NCBI GenBank assembly: GCA_041392835.1
Contig: JAWKLF010000011.1
Span: forward strand, 1 to 54,345
Reading direction: 5' to 3'
Length of the DNA stretch: 54,345 nucleotides
Source: OLB11 sp041392835
Lineage (GTDB): Bacteria > Bacteroidota > Bacteroidia > Chitinophagales > Chitinophagaceae
A program made the position numbers and the translations under genes. The notes beneath the pieces are model-generated. The model did no database searches. It was not told the origin of the DNA and saw nothing but the letters and a program-made list of their open reading frames with translations. Shown piece by piece: positions 43,822 through 52,562 of the stretch (position 1 is the first letter of the stretch; each line of letters opens with the position of its first letter).

Positions 43822-44763
43822 ATGTCCATATTTAGTTCCATTTTTAATAAAAAAAGTAAACCTATTTCATCAGAAGAATTGTATTCTGAAGATGATATTA
43901 CTTCGCTTTTACAAAAAGTAAGAAAATTAGAAATTAAGACTAAAGGTTTGAGTAATCATATTTTTAGTGGCGAATATCATAGTGCCTTTAAAGGTCGAGG
44001 AATGAGCTTTAGTGAAGTTAGAGAATATAGCTATGGAGATGATGTGAGAAATATAGATTGGAATGTAACAGCAAGATTTAGAGCCCCTTTTATCAAAGTT
44101 TTTGAAGAAGAAAGAGAGTTAACCTTAATGTTATTAGTAGATATCAGTAGTAGTTCATTGTTTGGAACACATAGCAAAAATAAAAAATCATTAATCAGTG
44201 AACTTTGTAGTGTTTTAGCATTTAGCGCTATTAGCAATAATGACAAGGTTGGTGTTATTTTTTTTAGCAATAAAATAGAGCGTTATATAGCACCCAAAAA
44301 AGGAAAATCGCATGTACTTTTTATTATCCGAGAGCTATTATCATCCAAGCCTGAATATAATAAGCAAACAAATATTGAAGAAGCATTGCGATACTTAAAT
44401 GCTATATGTAAAAAACGTTCCATTGCTTTTTTATTTTCAGATTTCTATTCATTTGATTATCAAAAGGCACTTCAAATTTCTGCTAAAAAACATGATTTGA
44501 TAGGTGTACACGTATATGATGAGTTAGACAAAAACTTGCCAGATGTAGGTGCTATTGAAGTTCAAGATTCAGAAACATTTGAAACAATGTGGCTAAACAC
44601 AAGCTCCAAATCAGTTAGAGAAGCCTATTCTAAACGATTTTTGGAACATGAAAAACAAACCTTACTATACTTTAATAAAAGTAATACTTCATTAATTAGC
44701 ATGAGTACAAATGAAGATTATGTAAAGAAATTACAACTATTTTTTAAAAGCAGGAGCCATTAA
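43822..44763 (+). CDS. DUF58 domain protein
   Basis: 313 residues. It keeps the DUF58 marks GEYHSAFKGRGMSFSEVREYSYGDDVRNIDW and then a VWA-like stretch with a Mg-binding type DISSSS (LLVDISSSSLFG). These proteins are paired with MoxR ATPases. The stop shares one base with the next start (TAATG), which fits translational coupling. Confidence 0.92.
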   Translation: MSIFSSIFNKKSKPISSEELYSEDDITSLLQKVRKLEIKTKGLSNHIFSGEYHSAFKGRGMSFSEVREYSYGDDVRNIDWNVTARFRAPFIKVFEEERELTLMLLVDISSSSLFGTHSKNKKSLISELCSVLAFSAISNNDKVGVIFFSNKIERYIAPKKGKSHVLFIIRELLSSKPEYNKQTNIEEALRYLNAICKKRSIAFLFSDFYSFDYQKALQISAKKHDLIGVHVYDELDKNLPDVGAIEVQDSETFETMWLNTSSKSVREAYSKRFLEHEKQTLLYFNKSNTSLISMSTNEDYVKKLQLFFKSRSH

Positions 44764-45740
44764 TGTCTATCAAAAAAATACATATTATTCATTATATACT
44801 TGCTGTATTTACTATTCTTTTAGTACCCTTTAGTGCACAATCTACAGATATTAAAACTATAGTAAAACCAATACAGATAACATTGGGTGATGCTATACAA
44901 TTTGATATTATAGTTAACTATAACCCCTTGATTGAAAAAATCAATTTACCAAAAATACCAAAAGTTTTTAATGGTTTTGAAATCATAGACCAAACGATAG
45001 ATACAGTAGAAAATAGAGATAATACAACACTTACACTACAAACACGTTGTACTCATTTTGATGAAGGGAATTATTATATACCCTCCTTTTTAATCGAATC
45101 TATTAATCTTGCAAATGGCGAAAGTGTATTACATAAAACAGATTCTTTTAAAATAGCTGTACAAACAGTACAAATTGATACCACCAAAGATATAAAACCA
45201 TTGGCTGATATTATTCAAGTTCCGATGCCTATGTCTCTTATGTTAAAATATATTGCTATAAGTTTGTTAGTATTAAGCGTATTATTAGTGTGTATTTGGT
45301 TTTTAATTAAATATATACGAAAGAAAAAATCAATAAGCAAACCTGTTCCATACATTTCGCCATACGACAAAGCAATACAGTCTATTAAAGACTTATCAAC
45401 TAAAGTATCTGCTGATAGCGATAAAACAAAAACATTATACACCTCTCTCGGCGATACCATACGAACCTATTTGGAAGATGAATTCAAAATAGACTGTTTT
45501 GAAAAAACAAGCAATGAAATTGTGAGTAGTACAAAAAAATCAAAACTATTGCGGCCATATAAAAATAATCTTAAAGAAATTTTAGAGTTAATTGATATGG
45601 TAAAATTTGCAAAAGCAACTTCAGATGAAGCAGAACAAAATGCAACGCTACAAAATACACACAACTATATTGTAGATGTATATAAAGCTAAAAAGAAGCA
45701 AGAAGAAATAGATGAATTATCAAAACAAACTGAGGCATAA
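44763..45740 (+). CDS. BatD/DUF4381-like membrane protein
   Basis: 325 residues. Signal peptide (~1-28, cut near FSAQS), then a periplasmic beta-sandwich part (IKTIVKPIQITLGDAIQFDI, LTLQTRCTHFDEGNYYIPSF), one membrane segment at ~160-182, and a basic cytoplasmic tail with a helical bundle (LYTSLGDTIRTYLEDEF). The order signal, beta domain, one transmembrane helix and cytoplasmic tail fits the part of BatD-like proteins seen in the Bat operon. The function is not settled. It shares a base with its neighbours on each side. Confidence 0.75.
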   Translation: MSIKKIHIIHYILAVFTILLVPFSAQSTDIKTIVKPIQITLGDAIQFDIIVNYNPLIEKINLPKIPKVFNGFEIIDQTIDTVENRDNTTLTLQTRCTHFDEGNYYIPSFLIESINLANGESVLHKTDSFKIAVQTVQIDTTKDIKPLADIIQVPMPMSLMLKYIAISLLVLSVLLVCIWFLIKYIRKKKSISKPVPYISPYDKAIQSIKDLSTKVSADSDKTKTLYTSLGDTIRTYLEDEFKIDCFEKTSNEIVSSTKKSKLLRPYKNNLKEILELIDMVKFAKATSDEAEQNATLQNTHNYIVDVYKAKKKQEEIDELSKQTEA

Positions 45741-46741
45741 TGTGGAGATATTTTGATTTTAAACATATTAGTTTTGCTCATCCGCAATTTTTTCTTTTAC
45801 TGTTGCCAGTCATAGCGTTATTTTTATACGAACAGTTTCAAAAAAAACAATCTACCCCTTTTATATTATCAAGTTTAAAAAACCTAAAAGGTCAAGCAAA
45901 TAACGCTACAGCTTCTTTTCTTAAATTTCTTCGTTATACCGCATATTTATTTTTTATTATAGCACTTGCAAGACCTCAATTAGGCAATGTTAATGAAGTT
46001 ATTAATAGTGAAGGTATCGATATTGTATTAAGTGTAGATATATCTGGCAGTATGCTTGCAGAAGATTTTAAACCAAACCGTTTAGAAGCTGCTAAAGAAG
46101 TTAGCAAAGATTTTATTGAAAATAGACTTACAGATAGAATTGGCATTGTAATTTTTTCGGGAGAAAGTTTCACACAATGCCCAGTTACATCCGATAAAAA
46201 TATTTTGTACGATCAACTTAGAAACATAAAAAGTGGCCTACTTGAAGATGGCACAGCTATAGGCATGGGACTGGCTACAGCCGTGGAGAGGCTAAAGGAT
46301 AGTAAAGTAAAATCTAAAATTATAGTTCTACTAACTGACGGTGTTAATAATGGAGGCCTTATAGACCCATTGACTGCGTTAGAAATAGCCAAAGCTTATA
46401 AAATAAGAGTATATACCATAGGTGTAGGTACACATGACATGGCCAACTACCCTACCCAAGATCAATTTGGCAATATGACAATGCAACAACAAGAAGTTCA
46501 AATAGATGAAGAGCTTCTTAAAAAAATAGCTACTGAAACGGGTGGCGTATACTATAGAGCTACCTCTAATCAATCATTAGAAAACATTTATAAAGCTATT
46601 GATAAATTAGAAAAAACATCAATAAAAATGAATAGTTTTAAACATTATGCAGAAATGTTTTCTTTATATGCATTCATAGGTATTGCTTGTATTGTTCTTG
46701 AACAAATCATTCGATATGCTATTCGAAGAACAATCAATTAA
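45740..46741 (+). CDS. batA: VWA-domain membrane protein BatA-like
   Basis: 333 residues. Two hydrophobic N-terminal segments (~14-30, ~67-80) precede a von Willebrand A domain with the MIDAS motif D-I-S-G-S (Asp100; LSVDISGSMLAEDFKPNRLEAAK), then TQCPVTSDKNIL, and VLLTDGVNNGG. A C-terminal membrane helix follows (~306-325). In Bacteroides this Bat set is linked to oxygen tolerance. The usual batB, TPR batC and batD/batE genes do not follow; the next gene is a glycosyltransferase. Confidence 0.85.
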   Translation: MWRYFDFKHISFAHPQFFLLLLPVIALFLYEQFQKKQSTPFILSSLKNLKGQANNATASFLKFLRYTAYLFFIIALARPQLGNVNEVINSEGIDIVLSVDISGSMLAEDFKPNRLEAAKEVSKDFIENRLTDRIGIVIFSGESFTQCPVTSDKNILYDQLRNIKSGLLEDGTAIGMGLATAVERLKDSKVKSKIIVLLTDGVNNGGLIDPLTALEIAKAYKIRVYTIGVGTHDMANYPTQDQFGNMTMQQQEVQIDEELLKKIATETGGVYYRATSNQSLENIYKAIDKLEKTSIKMNSFKHYAEMFSLYAFIGIACIVLEQIIRYAIRRTIN

Positions 46742-46817
46742 ATACTTCTGTAATAATTTTATTCGATTATTTCAATAAACAATTTAAATTGTAGATATTG
46801 CACTATTCCTTTGCAAA

Positions 46818-47951
46818 TTGAACGTACTAATTTACATATCCATACTTTTACAATTAGTGTATACAACACTCATCCTTTATTATAAGAGAGGCTGGCAACT
46901 ACTAAAGATATTTCGTTTTGATAAAGAATATAGTCCAAAAACAAAAGTTAGTATAATAATACCAGCACGAAATGAAGAAAATGAAATTGGAAAATTACTT
47001 AACGACATTATATCACAGTACTATCCATCGGAGCTCATGGAAGTCATTGTAGTCAATGACCATTCTGAAGATAAAACAGAACAAATAGTAAAATCCTTTA
47101 AAGGCGTAAATTGCATAACTCTTAAAAATGAAATTAGTAATCAATTTATTCAAGCCTACAAAAAGAAAGCTATTGAAATAGGCATTAGTAAAAGTACAGG
47201 TACATTAATAATTACAACAGATGCCGATTGTAGTATGGAGCCTTATTGGTTGCTTTCTATAGTATCTTTTTATGAACGTTTCAAGCCCAAACTCATAGCT
47301 GCACCTGTAGCTTATAGTAATACTTCTTCTTGGTTTGAACAATTTCAATCGTTAGATTTTTTAACCATGCAAGGCATCACTGGTGCTATGTCTTATTGGC
47401 GCAGTGGAACTATGTGCAATGGAGCTAATTTGGCCTATGAAAAAGAAGCATTCGATGCAGTAAATGGATTTAAACACATAGACCATATAGCCAGTGGCGA
47501 TGATATGTTGCTAATGAATAAAATAGAAACACAATTCCCGAATCAAACTCATTATTTAAAATGTAAAGCAAGTATAGTAAGAACTAAACCAACTGATACA
47601 TTATCAGCATTTTTCAATCAAAGAATACGATGGGCGTCTAAAGCTGCTTATTTCAAAGACAAACGAATATTAAGCGTATTAGTATTTATTTTCTTATACA
47701 ATTTACTCTTTCTATTGCTATTTCTTTTTTCTTTTATTAACCCAAAGTATGTAGTATTTTTATTCACTATTTTGGCAATAAAAACTATAGTTGAAGGCTT
47801 TTTTATTAGTCCATTACTTTCCTTTTTTAATGATAAAAAATCGTTGTTTATTTTATTTTTCTTACAATTTTTACACATCCCATATATACTCATATCAGGA
47901 TTTTTAGGTAGGTTTGGAAAATACACTTGGAAAGGACGTAAAGTACAATAA
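46818..47951 (+). CDS. Membrane glycosyltransferase, family 2
   Basis: 377 residues, start TTG at 46818. One N-terminal helix (~3-20), then a GT-A domain with VSIIIPARNEE, EVIVVNDHSEDKT, a DxD metal motif in TTDADCSMEP (~135), GDDMLL and the QRIRW acceptor motif (Q/RxxRW). Three more hydrophobic segments end it (~290-360). This is the pattern of processive or lipid-linked GT2 enzymes. The acceptor is unknown. The stop touches the next start codon (TAAATG). Confidence 0.88.
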   Translation: MNVLIYISILLQLVYTTLILYYKRGWQLLKIFRFDKEYSPKTKVSIIIPARNEENEIGKLLNDIISQYYPSELMEVIVVNDHSEDKTEQIVKSFKGVNCITLKNEISNQFIQAYKKKAIEIGISKSTGTLIITTDADCSMEPYWLLSIVSFYERFKPKLIAAPVAYSNTSSWFEQFQSLDFLTMQGITGAMSYWRSGTMCNGANLAYEKEAFDAVNGFKHIDHIASGDDMLLMNKIETQFPNQTHYLKCKASIVRTKPTDTLSAFFNQRIRWASKAAYFKDKRILSVLVFIFLYNLLFLLLFLFSFINPKYVVFLFTILAIKTIVEGFFISPLLSFFNDKKSLFILFFLQFLHIPYILISGFLGRFGKYTWKGRKVQ

Positions 47952-49031
47952 ATGCAGAAAAACAAAACAAGTATCTGGTACAGACTCAAAAAAAACAAAG
48001 TCGCCTTTGTAGCATTTTGGTATATTATTTTCATGGCTTTGGTAGCCATCTTTGCCTATGTAATTTCGCCTGATCACACATCCGATGCAAATACTATAAT
48101 ATTAGAAATTGCTACCAAAAAACCAGGCTTTAAATCTGATTTTTTTGTATTAGACAAAAGTGACTCTATCATTAATACTACATTCACGGATTATATTATG
48201 AATGGTCAAGCACCAACTAAAGAATATATTCCAATAAAAAAATATCAAATAAAAAAAGATAGCATAGCTATAGAACATATACTTGACGACTATTCTTCAG
48301 AATGGCAAATCTACCCGCTTCAATCTCAAACTGATACAAAACCTATAATATCCAAAACATTTTGGTTTGGCACAGACCGATACGGACGCGATGTGCTATC
48401 AAGACTTATAGTGGGCACACGAGTTAGCTTGTCTGTAGGCTTCATAGCAGTTATTATATCTATTTTTATAGGCGTACTATTAGGCGCTATCAGTGGATAT
48501 TTTGGAGGTTTTACCGATCAAATAATAACTTGGCTTATCAATGTAGTATGGGCTATACCTACACTTTTATTAGTTTTTGCTATATCCTTTGCATTAGGAA
48601 AAGGGTTTTGGCAAATATTTATTGCTGTGGGCTTTACGATGTGGGTAGGCACTGCACGACTAATACGTGGTCAAGTAATGGCACTCAAAGAATTAGAATA
48701 TATACAAGCTGCAAAAACTATGGGATTTTCTTCGTGGCGTATAATTCGTAAACACATATTGCCAAACGTTATAGGTCCTACATTGGTTATGGCAGCAAGT
48801 AATTTTGCAACGGCTATACTTATAGAAGCCGGATTAAGTTTTTTGGGCATAGGTGTTCAACCTCCAACTTCATCATGGGGTTTAATGATAAAAGAAAACT
48901 ATAATTTTATTATCACAAACAGACCCATGCTAGCTATTCTACCTGGCCTTGCTATTATGCTAATTGTTTTGGCATTTAATATTTTAGGTAATGCACTTCG
49001 AGATGCCAGCGATGTAAAAAGTATTATATAG
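47952..49031 (+). CDS. Oligopeptide ABC transporter permease, OppC/DppC-like
   Basis: 359 residues. The N-terminal helix (~18-38) is followed by a soluble insert (~40-135) with repeats of PIKKYQIKKDS-type sequence, then the OppC core from FWFGTDRYGRDVLSRLIVG with five helices and the EAA loop (ELEYIQAAKTMGFSSWRIIRKHILPN). The core is typical; the ~90-residue insert before the GTDRYGRD mark makes it longer than E. coli OppC. OppA, OppB and OppDF partners are not next to it. The stop overlaps the convergent CAMC gene by 8 bases. Confidence 0.9.
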   Translation: MQKNKTSIWYRLKKNKVAFVAFWYIIFMALVAIFAYVISPDHTSDANTIILEIATKKPGFKSDFFVLDKSDSIINTTFTDYIMNGQAPTKEYIPIKKYQIKKDSIAIEHILDDYSSEWQIYPLQSQTDTKPIISKTFWFGTDRYGRDVLSRLIVGTRVSLSVGFIAVIISIFIGVLLGAISGYFGGFTDQIITWLINVVWAIPTLLLVFAISFALGKGFWQIFIAVGFTMWVGTARLIRGQVMALKELEYIQAAKTMGFSSWRIIRKHILPNVIGPTLVMAASNFATAILIEAGLSFLGIGVQPPTSSWGLMIKENYNFIITNRPMLAILPGLAIMLIVLAFNILGNALRDASDVKSII

Positions 49032-49236
49032 TTTCTTTATTTTTTCTATACCAGATATAGCCAATTATGAGTATAAAAGCTAATGGCATTAAAGCTAAAT
49101 AGATAATACCTCCATTTAAACCTTTGGCTGCTTTATCATCTAATGAAGCTGCAGTTTTGGTACACATAGCACACTGAGAAAAAGCATATAGTTTTGAAAT
49201 AAATAGTAAGGATATTAAAAGAACACTTTTTTTCAT
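49024..49236 (-). CDS. Small membrane protein with an N-terminal CAMC motif
   Basis: 70 residues. A signal peptide (SVLLISLLFISKLY, cut near FSQ) is followed at once by C-A-M-C (residues 22-25, in QCAMCTKTA), then a conserved-looking LNGGIIYLALMPLAF membrane helix and a WYRKNK tail. Similar short proteins with CAMC and a GIxYL helix are widespread in Bacteroidota and of unknown role. The CxxC could be a redox pair or a metal/heme ligand on the outer face of the inner membrane. A -7 box TACCTTTG (49257 down to 49250) lies 13 bases before the ATG. Confidence 0.8.
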   Translation of the reverse strand: MKKSVLLISLLFISKLYAFSQCAMCTKTAASLDDKAAKGLNGGIIYLALMPLAFILIIGYIWYRKNKETI

Positions 49237-49249
49237 GATATATAAAAAA

Positions 49250-49257
49250 CAAAGGTA
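49250..49257 (-). promoter_or_regulatory. -7 box of the CAMC small-protein gene
   Basis: Minus-strand TACCTTTG matches TAnnTTTG and lies 13 bases before the ATG at 49236. It supports real expression of this small gene. Confidence 0.4.
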
Positions 49258-49293
49258 CTATACGGATATATAAACATTGTATCAAGTTTAATT

Positions 49294-49301
49294 TATTTTT
49301 G
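49294..49301 (+). promoter_or_regulatory. -7 promoter box 4 bases before the ROK kinase
   Basis: TATTTTTG fits TAnnTTTG and ends 4 bases before the ATG at 49306. A TTG at 49277-49279 gives a short spacer (14 bases), so the -33 part is uncertain. Confidence 0.4.
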
Positions 49302-49305
49302 TAGA

Positions 49306-50238
49306 ATGGAAAAAAAATATAACATTGGAATTGATATAGGTGGTACAAATACGGTTTTTGGCTTAGTAGAAAAAACAGGAAATATCATTAAAAAAGGTTC
49401 TATATCTACAAAAGGATTTGAAAGCATAAATCAATTTATAATTGCTTTGAAAAAAGAAATGGAAAAATCTTTTCCTGAGTCATTTTGGTCGAATATTGAA
49501 AAAATTGGTATAGGAGCTCCAAATGGAAACTATTATACAGGCAATATAGAATTTGCACCCAATTTGGAATGGAAGGGTGTGTTGCCATTAAAAAATCTTT
49601 TTGAAAGTTATTTTAATATTCCAACTATTGTAAGTAATGATGCTAATGCTGCTGCTATGGGAGAGCATCAGTATGGGAATGCTAAAGGCATGCATGATTT
49701 TATTATGATTACTTTAGGAACAGGTGTTGGTAGTGGTTTTTATTCCAACGGAAAAATAATTTATGGTCACGATGGATTTGCAGGAGAGCTAGGACATGTT
49801 ATTGCAGTACGCGAAGGTCGATCTTGTGGTTGTGGCAGAAAAGGTTGTTTAGAAACTTATACATCTGCTACTGGAATAGTTAAAACTGCTCATGATTTTT
49901 TAAAAGAAAATCCTAACTCAATTTTATATGAAGTTGAAAATATTACAGCAAAAGAAATATTTATAGCTGCAGAAAAAAATGATGAACTTGCCAAGTCAAT
50001 TTTTGACTATACGGGTAAAATATTGGGCCAAACGCTTGCAGATGCAGTGGCTATTACAAGTCCTGAAGCTATCATATTATTTGGAGGACTGGCACAAGCA
50101 GGAAAATACATTTTTGAACCGACACAAAAATATATGGAAGAGAATTTGTTGAGCATATATAAAAACAAAGTGAAAATATTACCTTCAGCACTTTCAGAAA
50201 GTGATGTTGCCATTTTAGGTGCATCTGCATTAATATAA
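49306..50238 (+). CDS. ROK-family glucokinase
   Basis: 310 residues. It phosphorylates glucose or another hexose with ATP. Motifs: phosphate 1 GIDIGGTNTVFGLV, LGTGVGSGFY, GELGHVIAV, and the ROK zinc motif CGCGRKGCLETYTSATGI (~180-197), then ILFGGLAQAG. No N-terminal helix-turn-helix, so it is a kinase and not a ROK repressor. The gene is alone between the CAMC gene and the ABC exporter. Confidence 0.92.
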   Translation: MEKKYNIGIDIGGTNTVFGLVEKTGNIIKKGSISTKGFESINQFIIALKKEMEKSFPESFWSNIEKIGIGAPNGNYYTGNIEFAPNLEWKGVLPLKNLFESYFNIPTIVSNDANAAAMGEHQYGNAKGMHDFIMITLGTGVGSGFYSNGKIIYGHDGFAGELGHVIAVREGRSCGCGRKGCLETYTSATGIVKTAHDFLKENPNSILYEVENITAKEIFIAAEKNDELAKSIFDYTGKILGQTLADAVAITSPEAIILFGGLAQAGKYIFEPTQKYMEENLLSIYKNKVKILPSALSESDVAILGASALI

Positions 50239-50308
50239 TTTTATTGATAGCTTATAACTTCAACAAACCACTTATCATTTTATAAGAATAATTCATTAAA
50301 ATCATTTT

Positions 50309-50316
50309 TACATTTG
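50309..50316 (+). promoter_or_regulatory. -7 box of the ABC exporter operon
   Basis: TACATTTG fits TAnnTTTG and lies 17 bases before the ATG at 50334. This would give a leader of about 10-12 bases. Confidence 0.4.
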
Positions 50317-50333
50317 AGCTACAAACAAAAATT

Positions 50334-51236
50334 ATGCTAGAGCTCAAACATTTGAAAAAAAAATATGGACAACATATAGCAGTCAACAATGTTAGTATGC
50401 GTGTAGAGAAAGGCAGCATACATGGATTACTTGGCCCTAATGGTGCAGGAAAATCAAGCATCTTAAGAATGGTAACTGGAATAACACTACCAGATGAAGG
50501 TGAAATTTTGTTTGAAGAAAAACCATATCGTCTACAAGATATCATTTCACATATTGGCTATATGCCCGAAGAAAGGGGGCTCTACAAAAAAATGAAAATT
50601 GAAGAGCACCTTATTTATTTAGCTCAACTCAAAGGGTTAAGTCTTGATGCAACAAAAAAACAAATTGATTTTTGGTTTGCTAAATTAGACATGAATACAT
50701 GGCGAAAGAAAAAAGTAGAAGATTTGAGTAAAGGTATGTCGCAGAAATTGCAATTTGTAGCAACTGTAATACATGAACCTAAATTAGTAATTCTCGATGA
50801 ACCATTTAGTGGATTAGACCCTGTAAATAGTGAAATTATAAAAAATGAAATTTTTGAATTGGCAAAAAAGGGCACAAGCATTATATTCTCTACTCACAGA
50901 ATGGAACAAGTAGAAGAAATCTGTGATAAAATAACTTTGATAAACAAAGGAGAAATACTACTCCAAGGCCAGCTTAGTAATATAAAAGATAGTTTTAAAA
51001 ACAATACGTACTTACTCGAAACGAAAGAAAAACTTGAAGGAGAAGTACTTTCCTATGTTGTATCTCAGGTTCAAAATTCTTATATAATAAAACCTACTCA
51101 AGAGAATTCTATACAAAACATACTACAAAACTGTATAAACAATCATACTGAAATTATACATTTTAAAGAATTACTCCCCACACTTCAAGAAATATTTATA
51201 CAACAAGTAGAAGGCAAATCATCAACTACATTTTAA
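50334..51236 (+). CDS. ABC-2 type exporter, ATP-binding protein (NatA-like)
   Basis: 300 residues. ATPase part: Walker A GPNGAGKSS, Q-loop GYMPEERGLYKKM, signature LSKGMSQKLQ (LSKGM in place of LSGGQ), Walker B LVILDEPFSGLDP and switch TH in FSTHRME. The C-terminal ~80 residues form the extension common in NatA/CcmA-like exporters. It starts 12 bases before the permease gene. The substrate is unknown; Na+ or a lipid/drug are possibilities. Confidence 0.9.
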   Translation: MLELKHLKKKYGQHIAVNNVSMRVEKGSIHGLLGPNGAGKSSILRMVTGITLPDEGEILFEEKPYRLQDIISHIGYMPEERGLYKKMKIEEHLIYLAQLKGLSLDATKKQIDFWFAKLDMNTWRKKKVEDLSKGMSQKLQFVATVIHEPKLVILDEPFSGLDPVNSEIIKNEIFELAKKGTSIIFSTHRMEQVEEICDKITLINKGEILLQGQLSNIKDSFKNNTYLLETKEKLEGEVLSYVVSQVQNSYIIKPTQENSIQNILQNCINNHTEIIHFKELLPTLQEIFIQQVEGKSSTTF

Positions 51237-51248
51237 AAAAATAAGACT

Positions 51249-52562
51249 ATGAAAAAAACATGGATTATCATTAAAAGGGAGTATTTATCTCGTGTACGAA
51301 AAAAATCGTTTTTAATAACGACACTGCTTGTGCCTCTATTAATGTTTTCACTATTTAGTCTTATGATTTATTTGACAATAAAAAGTGAAAAGAAAAAGTC
51401 AATATTGCTTCTGGATGAAAGCGGCATTTTTGAAAACAAACTACAAACTTCAGATAAAAAATATCAATTTATTTCACTACACTCCAATGAGATTCAATCA
51501 AAGGCAAAAGCATTAGAAAAATACAAAGCTGAAATTTTAATACATGTATTTCCATTAAAAAATAATGCGATAGATAGTATACAGTTCTTTAAAGAAGGGA
51601 GTATAAGTATTGTTTTAAAAGAGCAATTATCAGAAAAATTATCTTCAATATATCATAGCCACCAACTTAAACAATTTGGAATAGAAGAGCACATGGTAGA
51701 TAGCTTAAACAGAGTAAACCTTAACATTAAAAGCTATGACCTTGAAAATAATAAAGAAACACATAGTGAACTTATGTCGGGATTGGGGTATGCTATGGGC
51801 TTTTTGATTTATATAGTCATATTAATTTATGGAACGGGGGTTATGCGAGGAGTGATGGAAGAAAAGACCAATAGAATAGCAGAAATTATTATAAGTAGTG
51901 TAAAACCCTTTCAATTAATGATGGGAAAAATAGTAGGCATTGCATTTGTAGGTTTAACGCAGTTTTTGTTGTGGTTTATACTCATGTTTGCACTTCAAAT
52001 AGTGGCTTCTATATTTCTACTTCCTGACACAAGTGAAATATTAAACCAAGCAAATGAATTAGGCAAAAGTGCGCCTCAACTTACAGCTCCTGATAAAATT
52101 CAAAAAATGACTGAAATTTTCAAAATGCTTAGCGAACAAAATTGGGTACTTTATATTTTTTCATTTTTATTTTACTTCTTATTTGGTTATTTGCTATATG
52201 CTTCCATGTTTGCAGCTGTTGGAAGTCTAGTAAACGATGATGCTCAAGAAGCACAACAAATGTCTTTGCCAATAACTATGCCCATAATATTTGCATTTTT
52301 CATTATGATAAGTGCCTTAAAAGACCCTCATGGCAACTTAGCAATATTTGGCAGTCTATTTCCACTCACATCACCTATAGTAATGTTAGCAAGAATCCCC
52401 TATGGAGTTCCTATTTGGCAAATTGTTTTATCGACAATATTTTTAATTGGAGGCTTTCTTATAATGACTTGGGTAAGTTCTAAAATATATAGAACAGGTA
52501 TATTAATGTACGGGAAAAAGGCAAGTTGGAAAGAAATAATAAAATGGATACGAATGAGCTAA
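51249..52562 (+). CDS. ABC-2 type exporter permease (NatB-like)
   Basis: 437 residues. One helix near the N-terminus (~22-45), a large extracytoplasmic domain (~46-175), then five to six helices (~178-400), as in ABC-2 permeases of the NatB/YhaP type. MRGVMEEKTNRIAEIIISSVKPF is the coupling segment, and DDAQEAQQMSLPITMP is the second conserved part. It is coupled to the preceding ATPase. Its 3' end overlaps the convergent Wzz-like gene by 4 bases. Confidence 0.9.
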   Translation: MKKTWIIIKREYLSRVRKKSFLITTLLVPLLMFSLFSLMIYLTIKSEKKKSILLLDESGIFENKLQTSDKKYQFISLHSNEIQSKAKALEKYKAEILIHVFPLKNNAIDSIQFFKEGSISIVLKEQLSEKLSSIYHSHQLKQFGIEEHMVDSLNRVNLNIKSYDLENNKETHSELMSGLGYAMGFLIYIVILIYGTGVMRGVMEEKTNRIAEIIISSVKPFQLMMGKIVGIAFVGLTQFLLWFILMFALQIVASIFLLPDTSEILNQANELGKSAPQLTAPDKIQKMTEIFKMLSEQNWVLYIFSFLFYFLFGYLLYASMFAAVGSLVNDDAQEAQQMSLPITMPIIFAFFIMISALKDPHGNLAIFGSLFPLTSPIVMLARIPYGVPIWQIVLSTIFLIGGFLIMTWVSSKIYRTGILMYGKKASWKEIIKWIRMS

